NCBI RefSeq assembly: GCF_001649575.2 | Contig: NC_051433.1 | Location: forward strand, 8,395,234-8,459,233 | Direction of reading: 5' to 3' | Source: Kryptolebias marmoratus | Lineage: Eukaryota; Chordata; Actinopteri; Cyprinodontiformes; Rivulidae | DNA length: 64,000 nucleotides | Shown: positions 12,501 to 33,900 of the stretch, in pieces | Position numbering within the stretch: position 1 is the first letter of the stretch | How the letters are laid out: every line of letters starts with the position of its first letter | Notes under the pieces: model-generated | What the model was told of the DNA's origin: nothing | The model's database searches: none | Seen by the model: only the letters and a program-made list of their open reading frames with translations | Translations under genes and position numbers: made by a program

Positions 12501-15500
12501 AAATAGTTAGAATAAAAGGACAACACACGGTGTTACCTGTACTATACACAAATGTGACGTTCAATGACAAAAAAGACATTTTAACAGAGACACATAAATT
12601 ATAATGCTCGCTCCCCACCACTTCCTGACAATCAGCAGAGCAGCATGTGTGTGCATGATGACCCAAACAGAGGGTCAAAGCACCACAGGCTGTTAAATAA
12701 TCACTTCTGGACTAAAAATAGATTTTCTCTTAAGACTAAAGACACTCCTGGTCAAACAGCCAGAACATAAAAAATACCTAAACCACATGGCTGTGTGGCA
12801 ACAAACACAGACGGTGCTACGTGGCTGCCTGTGCAAATACAGGTGGATGTAAGTGGACAACCTGTCTCTCACGTCTGTCCAAACATGAAGCATCTCAGTG
12901 AGGGATCACTGATGAGGAAAGCTGCAGCCCTTCATCACAAACCTGCGTGATACCAGTTACCAACAGGTGAAAAGATACACACAGAGGGAAGCAAGGGTGT
13001 GTATGGATTATGGGGCTTTTTATCACTTGATGCATTGTTAGCTGAGAATTTACAGCAACCTGTCTTTAGCATGTGGCGTCCATTAGGTGAACACCAATAC
13101 AGCATCAAAATAAATAAATTACAGACAGGAAATGGCCTCGGGTGAATCCTTAGAGGATGGATGTAACCTTGCACTCCAAGCTGTCGATATTCTCCTGACA
13201 GCAGAGCTCAGGTTCCCTCCCTCTCCAGAAAGTGCATTAGACGCTGCTGACATCTGAGTCCAGTTCGATCCTTTCCACACAAGCACCGATCTGTTAATTG
13301 GTTCCGTAAAGGGAAGGTAAAGTGTGAGCGCAGAGGAGAAATATTGAATCTCTCGTGATGGATCCAGAGACGAAGAGTCCTGGTTGATGTTTAGAGTTCC
13401 TCTTTCAGAAACAATCAGAGACTTCGCTGTTGTCAATGAGCTGCCACTCTGCGACATAACAATCCTCAGGCAGTGGGAGGGTACGATAAGCTTAAAGACA
13501 AGGAACGTCAACATGTTGGTCCCAGAGTTTAAATAACTCCTTGTGTAATTTGACTCATCAGTGAATTTTATAAAGTGATGTTATCTGTGATGTGAGACCT
13601 GCTGCCTTGTGTTGAGCTCACACTAATCACCAATGAAATTAACAAATTATTCTTTGTTTTTTGGGGTTTCTGGACAAAAAAAAAGTGAAACATAGAACTC
13701 ACCAAACTAATAAATATTCTAATTAAACATGCGGTTGCAAACAGTTCCTTAAAAGTTTACTTACAGACTGTTTTTAAATCTGTTAATCTACAAATTGAAG
13801 CTTCAACAAATCAATAACTTTGCTGTAAAGTTTTCTGTGTTTATGACTGAGGAGCTTGAATGACAAAAAAAACAGCCTAAACACAAAAAAGTAAAACATT
13901 AAAATTCAACTTTTAGAGGAATCACAAAGAGAGCTCTTGGATTCATACGCCCACCTGGAACAAACAGCCTCCCTCCTCCAGAGAGGCTGCAAACAGCAGG
14001 AATGATTTCACAGTACTTTTTGATTTTACTCCCATTTTCTGAAGGGATTAGAGGACTGATCAAGGCTGGGCTGCTGGTGATAAGAGCCAAAAAGAACAAG
14101 TGAGTCACACCATCGTCACCGGTGGAGTTTTAGCATCCTCCTCTGCTTGACGCACACCTCCCCGTCATAAGAAGCTTAGATGATGAAGCATCGTTCTTAT
14201 TTCTTGAAACTCTTCAAGGATTTCTTATGCTCATGACCTGCTTTTGTTTATCGGGTATTTATTTTGCAGGAAACACCAAAGCATTGCAGTATCACCATAT
14301 CTGATGTAATGAACTGATCTTTGTTTTTTGTTTATTTAACAAAACTGGCTGCTGACATTAAAGAAGTGATCATTTTTTATTTTTGTTTTTTTGGTCAGCA
14401 TCCCTGAGAGACTGTAAGAAATACATCTTTCAAGGAGAAACTGAATTAAAATCATCAGTCCTTCCATTTAATTTTTAACAAGAATCTGTGGCAGAAATCT
14501 TTAAATAAACTCAGAAACTTTTAGTGAGTACAGCATTTCTCTGTTCATTAATGTTCGAATGGGAATAAAAGGAAACACGAAGCTCCACAAATAAAGAAAC
14601 CATCTGTCTTGCTCTCAACACACAGCTCAAACTCCAGCATTCATGATGTATGATTCGAGCATTAGTGCAGATAGAAACTGGCTGCGAAGGCGTCATTAAT
14701 GCTAAATGATTCGCTTTGGAGCAGCAGGTTTTAAATCTGTGTGTACTGCGTCTCAGGGAACGCTCGTTAGGCCTGCTGAAAGTTTGATGTATTATTTAAA
14801 AAAAGGGAAATGGGACAAAAGATGAACTCATCTTAAATAATTTGTTTGAATATTTAAAACTTGACGTTCATTTTGTCAGTTCTCTGGTGCTGTGAGTGTT
14901 GGCAAACAGGTCTCTGTCTGAACTAAGGAATCAAACTGAAAATATCTCCATTAAAGTCCAGTTTTTTTTTTAATGAAACAAACGCAGGTCATTGCTGAAG
15001 AGGAACGGCCTTAAAGTGCAGCCTCGAGTTAAACCACACAGTCAGCCCCCTCGTTTTTCAGGATAATTAACTTACAGAACAACAAAAGCTCATTTGTGAT
15101 TCTGGCTGAGTTTGTTTGCAGGCAAAGACTGTCCGAAGTCCTGAGCCACTACAGCAAAAAGATTTTACAAGAAGTGTTCTTTTCTGGAAAATGTACATTT
15201 GTACAAATGTATGTAAACATTTGGACAAATGCAGAGTTTTTTTAATGAATCTAGCTTTAATTTGAATAAACATCTGCATCTCCTGATTATAAAAGCAAGA
15301 CTGAAGTTTAATTTTTAAAGAGTATTTAGTTTCAAAGAGAGCTTGATTTAAGATTAAGGGGTTAAGATTCGAGGAATACCACCTTTCCTCTTAGATTTAA
15401 ATCTTTTTCTTTGCATCTGAAAAAAAAATAGAAAAAATCCTTTTTTTCATGCAAGTGAGATGGATTTAAGTGTTGGTCCTCGGAGGAACTAATGCATCAT

Positions 15501-17084
15501 CTCTACATCTCTCCGTGTGAGGAGAAACGTTCAGGTTTAAAGGTGCGCTGGGAGCCATTTTGATTCAGACCAACCGTCTCCAATGAACCAGGATATGTAA
15601 TTTACTGCTACAGTCCAGGTTTCTCAGCTCCAGGTCCCAGAGGTACAATCATAAAATGCCTTTTCAAATACTGCCACCTAAAGGTCAAAAAGGGTAACAC
15701 AACTACACCTACCCATCAATAATTTGATTTTATTCTGTAATCAATATTTTTTTACCCTTCTCATTTTATGTAGTTACAAACCCTTAAGAACATCTCGTCT
15801 CACTTCTCTCAAATAAAACAAATCCACTTAGAATAAAACTTTAATTCACAAAAATACATTGACCATTTTAAAGAAAATGTACTAAAATGTACTTGAATAA
15901 TTCATAAAAGCTGGAACATATCGACAGAAAAACACAAGAAGCATTAGAGTTGGTTTAGTATAATATATTTCAGCTTCAAGAGACATAGAAATCAATTATT
16001 TTTCCCCATATTTCTTCTATAAAAGACCCATTTTTCTGAAGCATTATTATGCAAAAAATGGCATTAGAATATATTATGGGAGCTATGAAATCCCAGTGAC
16101 AGAGTATAAAATTAAGTCACATCAGAGAGAGATATCTGCAGAAGAGAAGTCCATGAACAACAGGGCGAACAAAGAAAAAATATATAATAATTAAAATAAT
16201 ACATATTATGGACCTTGATCTATCATCACTGACATGACAGACATGGAGAATAGATGTATGGCTATAAAAGAATTCTCACTTTTCCACTGGATTTCACTTG
16301 AAAACATCGACACGTAATAACTGATGCATTTTTCATGCTTGTTTTTGAAGAATATTTATAATCATACAACTAAAGAGGTCAACTTCCATGTCTTTCAAAT
16401 ACAATATTGATATTGAAAAAGATGAAAAATACTGAATCCGAGTTCTAACTTTGCTTTCCTTCCTAAACATTGTTATTTTCTTTTTGTTAAACAGTGAAAA
16501 AGAAATGAAAATAAAAAGGGCTGCTCTCTGGCCATGTAGGCGACTCGTGGACACTTTTTTCTTTAAACTTTCGGAGGCTTTGCTGCATTTTTTTTTTTTT
16601 TAAACATCAGTTTGTGGCGCTTTGTTTGTTGATGCAGAAGTGGACACTGTCCGTTCAGGTTTCACACTGAAACACGGAGGAAAAATCCTCAGAGGCGAGA
16701 GAAAAAGAGTCTTCTCTCTCTCTCTCGTACTGTCCGTCTTTCTTTCTCGTTACTCTCTGTCGTAGGTCATCCTCGGCTTTGATAGGAGCAGTTCAGTCAG
16801 CTGATTCACCGTTTATGGCTGATGGAGGAGGGGGACGGGGCTGTTGGAATGCTGGCACGTTCCAATCAGGGCAACAGTTCTTCATTACAGCATTTCTGAA
16901 AGACACCATTTACCGTCAATGTGCAACAAAACCCCTGCGGCTTGGTGCCCTCTAATGGCTGTCGAATGACATTACACTTAAATACAGCATCAGAAGCAAA
17001 AATATATTTACATTTTAAAAGGAGCAGAGATTGAATGCTAACAGATTGAACAAAATGTGGCCAATTGTCTGTCAACAAAATGTT
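12500..17084. other. No gene supported; non-coding
   Basis: The longest open frame is 131 codons on the minus strand at 13,119-13,514. It is Ser-rich with no recognisable domain and no supporting splice or promoter context, so I do not call it. A CT-rich run at about 16,715-16,745 and short poly-A/T tracts occur. Nothing else is identifiable. Confidence 0.5.
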
Positions 17085-17440
17085 TCACAAACCATTGGAC
17101 GGATTGGAAATTTTCAGGAACTAATCATTGGATGTACATTTACAGCTGATTAATGTTTGAAGCCAATTCAGGACAGCTGCCAACTGATCTTGAAAAAAAT
17201 GTCAGACAATTTTACAGATATTAAGCTAAAGTCTGATGTGGTGGTAGCTGGGAGTTATCCATATCACATACAGTGTGTGGCATCTCACAATATCAAATAA
17301 AGTGTGCACAACAATTTTACCAAAACTGTTCCAACCATGCCGTTTTCTCAGAGCGTTCACTTCACTGTCAGATGATCTTAGTCCAAAACTCTGGCATGAA
17401 AGATGGAGGGCAATATGCCTTCCTTCGAGGAAAGCTGCTC
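17085..17440 (-). repeat. Dispersed repeat, inverted partner of 11,795-12,140
   Basis: Shares TGATGTGGTGGTAGCTGGGAGT, GGGCAATATGCCTTCCTTCG and the AGCTGCCAACTGA block with the reverse complement of the left copy. The two copies face each other across about 5 kb. The copy may extend further left, towards 16,866, but I cannot confirm that. Confidence 0.65.
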
Positions 17441-18959
17441 CTTTAATTTTACTATAAATTCAGTTTAGCAGCATTCTTAAAGCAGCTTTTCTAAATGCAA
17501 ACACATAAGCAGGGATATTTTCCTCCTATACCTAAAAATTCAGCAATAATTTACAATAAATATTTGTCACTGGTGTCTAACCATTGTCCTGTCAAGCCAG
17601 AAAGTCAGAAGTAAAGCCAGGAGAGTGTGACAGAACCGAGACAGCTGAGGTACTTTCAGTTCTAAAGAAAGCCATGAGTGACGTTTATGTTATAATTCTG
17701 CCCAGTTGCCAAGGGTCCAAACCAGAGATCCCACCTACTGATACTGATAGACACTGAAATAATAAAAAAGGAATTTGAGGGTCTATGTTGAGCTTCTGAA
17801 GAGGCGCTGAAGAATGGTTCAGGAGCAGCAGAGTTAAGTCACGTGTCAGAGTTCCCACTCTGAAGCTCAATTTCTGCCTAGCGCAGCAAGTGTGAGCTGC
17901 TTTTAGACCTGTAATTACAAGATTTTGTGCGGTTTGACAGAGCCACTGGTGGGTAGTTCAAATGGCTTTAGCTTTAACCCAATAATAAAATTAAAAGTCA
18001 AATATGATCATATGTAGTCTGAAATCTGATGCTCAGCTAAGAGCTACAGTGGAAGAGAACCGTGCTGTAAGAGGTCTGTTCAGGTTTCAGATGAAATAAA
18101 ACAAATGAAAGTCCTGATAGTAACAAAGTAAAGTCACTATAACTTGTGAATACAGAGAAGGTAAAAATGAGCTCATGAGGTTAACCTGGCAGTAAGGTGA
18201 ACCGTTTCATTCCTTTTTGGTGTCTGATCTGTGGCCGGTGACGTCACCTCTGTCTCTTCCTGTCTGAGCTGCTGTGTTGTGAACAGCGAACCTAAAACCC
18301 TGTTAGTGCCGATTCGACGGGCTGGCCAGCGTGTGAACCAAGCTGGGTGCAGACATACCGTGGACCTCAAACCGACCGACAGCGATGAGCTCAGATTGGG
18401 TAACCCGGTTATCTGGCCTGGGCACAATGAAGCTGCCCGTTTCTGTAGCATCCTGTTTTATCAAAGAGTTTTTCCTTCATCCTGAAAGTTAATTTTTACA
18501 GCTGGCTGGGATTTGTTGGCATGAAAATACTGGATTAAATGTGTTAACAGACTATAAGTCAGCTGCACCCTTTTACTTTTCTAAAGAACAAATTAAAACA
18601 CAGTTAACTGTTAAGTAACAGGTAACATTGCTGCTTATAAAAGGTTCTCATTGTGAAGTATGAAATCAAACAAAGGTTATCCTCAACTAAATCAGCTGGT
18701 GCAGTGGGAAAAGGTTTCCTCCAGTAGTTTTGCAGATGTTTGCAATTCTGAAATATGGGTGTCCACTTTACGTAAACGAAGCAGTCGGCTGATTCTGTCA
18801 CAAACACGTGGAAGCCCGAGACACATGACCCGCATTAGGCTGGCTGGAGTCTGTGTAGGAAAACTAATATGGTGCAGTCGAGGAGAAGAAGACGTTTAGG
18901 TGGGAATATAAGAGGGAATCTGCTGCTAAACTCTGAGGGAAAGAAAAGAACGAGTAGGA
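17441..18959. other. No gene seen
   Basis: Short ORFs on both strands without recognisable similarity (for example 18,173-18,451 minus and 18,231-18,485 plus, which overlap). A modestly GC-richer patch at about 18,220-18,430 lacks any gene structure I can support. Confidence 0.5.
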
Positions 18960-19305
18960 CAAGCGTCGAAAATAAATATCATGGATGAAGCATCAGAGCT
19001 CAGCATTCAAACATTCGAGGCTTTTATCAAACTTCTTAATCAGTAAACATATAGTGTCAGCCTTACTTATCTTTTTTATCTGCAAACTTTCCTCAATACG
19101 CACCAATAGATCAAAATTGACAGACTTCTGTCTCTGACAGACTCTTTCATGGATGTTATCATTGTTGACCTTTTTCAGTCATTTCAGCTGTTTATAAATT
19201 TTACTTACACACATTAACCAATGATATGAGAAAAATACTGAGCAGATTTTGTTTATTTTGATTTTTTTTGGATTAGTCTTCATGGCTTTATGAGCACCTG
19301 TAATA
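18960..19305 (+). repeat. Dispersed repeat copy 2 (pairs with 4,690-4,935)
   Basis: Direct-orientation partner of the copy near 4.7-4.9 kb, sharing GAGCTCAGCATTCAAACA, TTTTTTATCTGCAAAC, TTTCATGGATGTTATCATTG and TTAGTCTTCATGGC in the same order with spacing differences. Boundaries are approximate. Confidence 0.6.
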
Positions 19306-20340
19306 AATAGTTTCACCACAACATATACTTACTTTATAGAATAATATTTTAGGTTATAAATTTGTTTAGATTTAACATTTTGCTGGATATTTTTTTAATG
19401 CTGGCAGAATGCACTGAAGATGACACCATTTAATGCGTAACTTAGTGCTCCTGACACATTTTATGGTGGTTATGTTTACATCAGTACTGAAGTACAGATG
19501 CAGAGAAACTACAGCAAGTTAATGTTTGGAGTCCAGACTTGTGGGGAAAAAAACTTAAAATGTAAATCAAGAAAGCTTTTAGTTGTATTGATCCTTTTAA
19601 AGGAAACTTAGAGAAAATGAAAGTGCCTCTAAATAAGGAGCAGAGTGAAAGTGTTGCTTCAGGACATTTCTGCTTCCCTGAAAGCCACCTTAAACGCTTT
19701 CTCTTCTTGAAACACATTCTCACTGACCAAACAGACTGGTGTCTGAGCGGTCAGTAAACACACACACACATCAGCACCGAAACAAAAGAGTAATATCATT
19801 TCTAATTTTTCAGCCGCCGACTCTCAGATGAAATCACTGGCTAAGAATGACCTTCTCTGGATGGCTCCCTTTCTGAACACAGCAACTCCTTTCACTCTGA
19901 ATCAATTTTAGCGCCTCAAGGCAACGCTATGAGACAGCCCAATATTCAGGAGCGAAGTGATAAAAAAAAAAGGTAACAGTCCTTTTGTTTTTAAGGGAGC
20001 TCAAATGGCTCATATGCTAACTTGTGTTAGGAATGTTGAACTTTTCGTGCTTCACTACCTCCTGTGTTTGGAAACAGCGAGGCCCAACGCAGTGATTTCC
20101 ATGTGAGAGAGACACACATCATCGATTCGCAAGATTCTGTCAACTGATTAAATCGTAAGCCGTCACTTGGAGGAAACTTTCCGCCTCAGAGTGGAAACGT
20201 TCCTGACATCGACTTTTGAAATTAGTGAAAGAAGAGTTTAAATTTCATCAAAGCATGAAGTTTGTCGTGTGAAAGTGTTGGAGTTAAAACTAGCAGTGAG
20301 AAATCTGATGGGAGCGGGAATTTTCCCACACACTCCTAAG
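19306..20340. other. No gene seen; downstream flank of rap1
   Basis: AT-rich sequence past the candidate rap1 poly(A) signal. No coding exon or named repeat recognised. Confidence 0.5.
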
Positions 20341-20350
20341 ACTAAAACGT

Positions 20351-20356
20351 TTTATT
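20351..20356 (-). terminator. Candidate poly(A) signal of rap1
   Basis: TTTATT on the plus strand is AATAAA on the gene strand. It is the first such hexamer I see downstream of the rap1 stop codon at 21,225 and gives a 3' UTR of roughly 0.9 kb. A further TTTATTTATT lies about 25 bp to the right. No transcript evidence. Confidence 0.35.
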
Positions 20357-20593
20357 TCCCGTTCAGACCACTGCTTATGTTTATTTATTCATTTCTCACT
20401 CAGAGGAACTAACACACACTGCTTCTGCTAAATATAACGCAGGAATTATAAACGGATTGATTACAGAAGCCAAAACCACCAAAAAAAAAAAAAAGCTTGT
20501 CCGTCTCAAAAAATTGAACAGGGCTAAGTAGACAGATTCACTAAGCAATTTCAGATTTTAGACTTCCTCATTTAGGAGCATCCGGCCAGACAG

Positions 20594-20636
20594 AAAAAAA
20601 AAAAAAAAAAAAAAAAAAAACGCTCTAAAAAGAGCG
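20594..20636. repeat. A27 homopolymer followed by a perfect small hairpin
   Basis: Twenty-seven A at 20,594-20,620, then CGCTCT-AAAA-AGAGCG at 20,621-20,636 with fully complementary 6-bp arms. It lies in the presumed rap1 3' UTR, where the transcript would read the hairpin and then U27. A very similar hairpin CGCTCT-AA-AGAGCG is at about 3,562-3,575. Confidence 0.7.
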
Positions 20637-21224
20637 ATACTGATTTTTCGGGGAAACTGCATGTCAACTGATCAGAATTTCCTCAGACTTTTCCAGCTGT
20701 CACAAAACGCTGAGGTCTGAAAATTAAACCTATTTTAACTCATTCATTCAAACCTAACACGAAAAACGTGCGAATGAAAGCAATTTTTCCACTTTTTACG
20801 TGTGATTCAGATGTTTTGAGCGTTTTAAAACATTTAGTGACAAACCACCTGTTGATAAATAAAGCTGGTTTTGAAACTAATGGAACAAATCTCAGTTCTG
20901 AACTGAGTCGCTGAGACAAGGAAGTGCTTGAAAAAAAAAAACTTTACTTTTACCACAAAGTACAAATGAAACATCTGCACTTTAGGTGAGCTGTGCCCGA
21001 AAAAGCTACATGAACTAGTTATAGAAAATTAGGCGAGAAGTTGGTTGCTGCAAACGTTCAGCCCTTCCTTCACCCTCAGCTGCCTAAAATGCTGAGCTGA
21101 CTCTGAATTTTGGACACCTAGCTTGGTCAGGAGGAGCTTCATGAGCATCCCAGCAGCACAGGGGTTGTTTTGAAGACACACTCACCTGGCTCAGAGCTGC
21201 TGCAGGGGCTTGGAGGGGAGATCT

Positions 21225-28559
<7,335 letters not shown>

Positions 28560-28591
28560 GGCGGGATCGCTTCACTGGACAGCCCAACAGT

Positions 28592-30880
28592 CTGCACTTA
28601 ACAACGAGGGAGAAAAACAAGACAAAAAAAAAAAAAGAAGAACAAACGTTAAGAACTAAACTAACAGTAAAGGTTCCGCTCAAAGTAATTACATTTCTTT
28701 TACACGAAACAAAAATCTGGTCTGCGAGTTCTTCCAGTCTAGAGAGGAAAGATTCGAGTCATTCCTGGAGGTTATGGACAAGAAGGAGTACAATAGAGGG
28801 AACACCCATAAGTGGACCTGCTTCAGGGTGGAGGAGGTGAAGAGTGTGAACCTTTCCTAACACAAACCAGCTGTGGGATAGATGAGGAAAAAAAAGGGGG
28901 GATCCTAAGAGGAGATGATGTATGAATCTGGCAGATTCATACAAAATGACACAATCATCTGGCCTTCACACACCAAAAAACACCCAGAACTGTTTGACGC
29001 TCACTCATTTTGTGTGTGTGTGTGACTAAACGACATGGCATCCGTCTCATTGTGGGTTTAAAATAAAAGTTCTGAGGGAAGTGAAAACTGCGATGGGAGG
29101 AAATTGTGAAATCACAAAAATAAGGTGAAGACATGCCAGTTTCAAAGTCGGCGGCAAGCTACAGTATAAAAATCAGCCAAGTGGGTCACTACAAGCCTGG
29201 CTGCAGATTATTTGAGGATTTCTTCAGACATTATGTTTTTTTTAATGTACTTTTTATCTATTTATATAATAAAATAACCAAAAGTTCAGAAATATGTTTA
29301 TCTGTTAGTCAAAAAAAATCTAAAAATCTTCAGAAGAAAAAGAAGTCCAAAGCTACAACAAGAGGCAGTAATCAAGTATTATTATCTTTACTTTTAGAAA
29401 GGAGATTTCTAGAAACTTAGAGATTAATACTTCTAAACAACAAGTTGAAAAGAGCAGCAGATTGGAATTAAAACTATGTTAAAAATCAAAAAGAAGAGGC
29501 CAAAACAACAGCACGTCCTCGCTTGATAATCAAACACATTTTTTACAAACCAACAAAAGCTAATCATTAGTCGTTCTGGGGAGAAGATGATCCCCTCCTA
29601 CACCGTTCTTATTCCAGCACCCTTCATCAAAATTCTCAGAGAGGGCGTGTAAAGGACCTTCATCTTCAATCACGAGCGGTGGCCAAGTAGGATATAAAGC
29701 CTGAACTGTGAATAATTCATACTCTCTAATCCTCAACAAACAAAAGAGGGGTTCAGGGACGAGTCGGTGGACAGAGGAGAAAAAGAGCAGGAGTCCTGCG
29801 CAGACACGCTGCCGTTCTTTCATGTAAACTTTTCAAGCTCAAAGTCAAGTGTGTGCACAGCATCACATAAACAAACGCCATGCAATGTCACACCTAGATT
29901 TAGGCTAGGATTCACTTGTCAGCTATCTGCACGTCACGTTTCTTGGTTCGGGGCTGCGGGGTGACCCTTGTTAGGACAGATGACGTCAGAGGCCTCCTGT
30001 GTGACAGAGCCAGTTACATTAGAATGTGACTGCATCGGAGGACGGCAGCTCCTTTAAATTCCACCTTCCTTCTTTTAATAGCTGTGCAGGAGGAGCAAAA
30101 CTGAGACACGTCAGTTCCAATGTAAACATCAGGACCTTGGCTTGTAAATCGAGCACATAAACCAGATACTTGTGCTCGTCCAATTGGGACGTAATTAGCT
30201 AAATCTGCTGGAGATTAAAAAAAAAACGTGCCATTAAAAAGGCCAAGAGCTTCGTATGATTTTAATCACTGTGCATGACTTGAGAAAAACATGCAAAAAA
30301 TTAGCTTTATCTGTTTTGCAGGTTTAAAAATGTGAAAAGTGTTTAGAACTGAGGCTGAGAGCATTTACACCAATCTGGTGATCAGTTATTTTCATTTTTA
30401 GATTTCTAACATTCATAATAAACAATTCAATCCCTGAAAATAACATTTGTGTCACATTCTATTTTGTAAGAGACTCCTGTTTTATCCTGACAGGTTCAAT
30501 CGAAGGAAACTGGACTTATTTCACTTCTAGGAGGAGGAGCTTTCTCATTTCAAAATTGAAAAAAATGTGGAGTCTCAGGCTGTTGTTGGGCTTTTCATCT
30601 TCATCACAAGATGAAGATGCCCTGGATGACACAGAACCTACACCAGTTCACTGGGTCTTTGACTTCATATTTGACTCCATGTCAAAGATCCAGTACGTTT
30701 TTTTTATTTTTTTAGTTGTGTTGCCTTCCTTCCTAAAATCCCAGGCTTACTGTGTTTATTTTACAGGAGAAATCTCTGTGTAGTAATGGCTGTGGGTCTT
30801 TTACCAGGTCAAATGCCAAATAAATGAATTTTGCTGTAACTGGGCAGACATACCAATGACCCAAATGTGAGGAGACCTGC

Positions 30881-30932
<52 letters not shown>

Positions 30933-33900
30933 TATGTAACTGTGTGCACTTACCCTAGCAGAAAAAAACTGTGGGAAACTGTGACAAAGTTAGCAGACAG
31001 AAACCACTTCTTCCTCTCGTTATTATTTTAGTTTGCTCTCAGTCACCCCATGCCACAAAGTTGCATGAAAATTTTCTAGTGGTTTGACTAGGGTCAATGT
31101 TTGCTTATAAATGAAAAATACTTATAAATGAAAAGCAGCATATTTGTGTCATGCTGAGCACAGGTAAAAGTGAAATATTTGTAATGTTGAGTGTATTAAT
31201 TTATGCTGAAGAAAAGCAGATGAGCTCGATGCCACCGTCTTTACCTCAAATGATCTCATTAAATAAAGTCGAAATAAAGTCAGACTGATAATCAATTAGC
31301 CATTAACGCTCAGCTTTTCTCCTCCTGAGCTTCCAGCCATGAGTAAGACTACAACACATGACTAAAGACATAACACCTCATTTGCATAGAAACTTTCATA
31401 GCAATGAAACTGCACACAACGCTGAATGCTAATCTGCCTGCCAACTCATAACACACACACACACAGAAGGCCATTTAAGGACAACGGCCTTTAAAACAAA
31501 ATCTCTCTTCACGACCCTCAACAACGCGCTGTCACTTCCAACAAAACAAACACGACGCTGTCATTCCTCAGCTCTCGTAGTAACCCCAGCAAATAAGGAG
31601 CGAAGGAAAGCCACATCCCACAGAAAACATGCTGCTCCATGACATCACCGCATCACTCACCCGCCGAAGCCAAAAGGTATGTATCCATCTAAGGCTGGAA
31701 ACTGGATTTGGCGGCGCTGCTAGCAAGAGCATGCAGCAAATGTGAGGCAGGATAAAACGTAAAGCGGTTTTAGAGGGAACAGGACGTTTCACAATGAAAC
31801 GCCAGCATCCAGGAACCCCCCGTTTCCTGGTCTACTGGGGCTGGTCGGACAGCACTGAAGCTGTCACAGCAACTGACTCAGCGGGATGGGAAGACTGACA
31901 GCTGTCCTCTGTATCTCACCCCTCAGAGCAGATGCACACATCCGCTGGTTAAAATAGAAGCAGCGACACCAACTCTGGTGTGCGTTTGCTTCTTTTTAAC
32001 CCACACGACTCTTTGAGGGGATTGGCAGAAAACGCCCAGGTTTAGCAGCAGAAACGAACAGGTTGATATGGCAGTAGTGGTAGGGGAATATGTTTGTTTT
32101 TGTTGTTTTCAGTATGTCAAGCATCTAGTTAACCATCGTCACCACAGAAACCAATACATCAAAGTGAGAAAATACAAAACCACTAACTTGAGGGGATGCT
32201 ACTGAGAAAAGAAAACCTGTAAAGAGCAGAGTTATGGTTAGGATGGCATCGTAGTGTTCATTTATCACTTTATTTTCTGTGAACACCATTCGCCTGTTCA
32301 CACATTGTGCAGTTGATAAGTCTAACTAGTTAAGCCATAAATTGGAATTAATTAACTAAAGCAGTGTATTAAATGAACCTTCCCTCTAATTTAGCCTAAT
32401 TAGTTCCATAATACTTCCTAATAAAGCTACCCAGGAAATTAAGAATTTACAAGCCAATAAAATACACCATTACTGCCAGCAATAGCTTACAGCTTTTTTA
32501 TCTTCTTTTTACAGTGGCAACTACAAAAAGAGAGGATCTTTGAGTATTAGATGGTTTTCTGATAAAACCCCTAAATGTAGACGATTTGTATATTAAAATA
32601 TGGATTGTTGAAGCCCAAAATACCCACACATTAAAAAAAAAATAACACACAAAGAACCTCTTGCTTCCCTTTCTCACATCCACTGAAATCCTAAAATGCC
32701 TAAATGAGTCAAAGTAAAAATGCAACTAGGCACCAACAAGTTTTTTGTGGTTTGTTATGACAAAGACCTGTAACTGTCAACTGAAGGCATCGGAGGCTCT
32801 GGGGCCTTGACCTGTAACCACATCCTCTTTCCAAAGCACAAGAAGCCCTCGTGCTGATAGGATGGAAAAGGACTCGCTAACAACTAAAATAACTCTTCCA
32901 ATCTCTGTTCCTGTTAAAGACTGCAGATGGCAGGCTGGTTTAGAAGGAGGGAAGTTAATGTCATTTTTCATCTTTAAACCCTCATCACCATGAGACACAA
33001 TACTATGGAAAAAGTATGCCCAGTTACAACACTTTGCTTCCAAGAAGCCAGACTTCCTTGAAATTGTTTAAGGTAGTCCTGTTCAAGTTCTTTTAAAGTT
33101 TTGTTTTCATTTTTGGTCAGTCCTCCTGTCCATCTTGTGCTCAAAGTTGACAAATGGGGCTCAAAAGAAGAGGTGTCAGGCCTAAAATAACAACCCTACT
33201 ATGTGACAGCCATGCCTGCAAGAAATAGGAAAGACATATGTCTCATCTATCAGTTAATTAGCATGTTTACAGCTAATGGCTCTTTGGGGATCACCTAGTT
33301 GGTGCTAAAATCCAACTTAATGTCTGTCATTCTGCCTTATTGTTGATATTTACCATGGATTCAACTAAGGAAATGGGAACAAACTGTCCCATCTGTGACA
33401 TGCTGATGTTAATGGAGTACCATTTGAAACTGGTTCTTTGTTAAGTTGTTCGTTATACACAGCACTAGTTAGATCAGTGTTAAAAGGCTTAAAGTGTGTC
33501 ACTGAAAAGGGTTGAATACTGGGCTGAAAATGAGAAAACTGTAATATTACTCAGCAGCAAAAAACACAAAGACTCAATGGTTTTTACACAGTAATGTACA
33601 TTGTGTCATATTAAATTAAAACAATAAAAATCTTACAGACAGCCTCATTGCAGACAGGTCTACGTGATCCTCAGTCTTTAACACAGCTGAGCTGTTGAGT
33701 GTTTATAATTTGAGGATGAAGTACACACCTTTCCTGTTTTACATCACTGTCCCTGTAGCAAAAAGAGTTATCCTACAAACAGGCTGATACCCAGACAAGA
33801 GAAATTCACTGCTGCTCAGGTTATCTCACCGTGATTCTACCTAATTTGCTTAGCATATGCTTATCAGTCCGGGTCATGCTAAGTCCCCTGCAATCTGTGG

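Noticed and set aside
16744..16802. Minus-strand open stretch ending LLLSKPRMTYDRE then stop, with an acceptor-like site upstream; looked like the last exon of a gene
   Set aside because: I recognise no protein with this ending, no partner exons are visible up to rap1, and the frame is closed within about 60 bp. Most likely chance.
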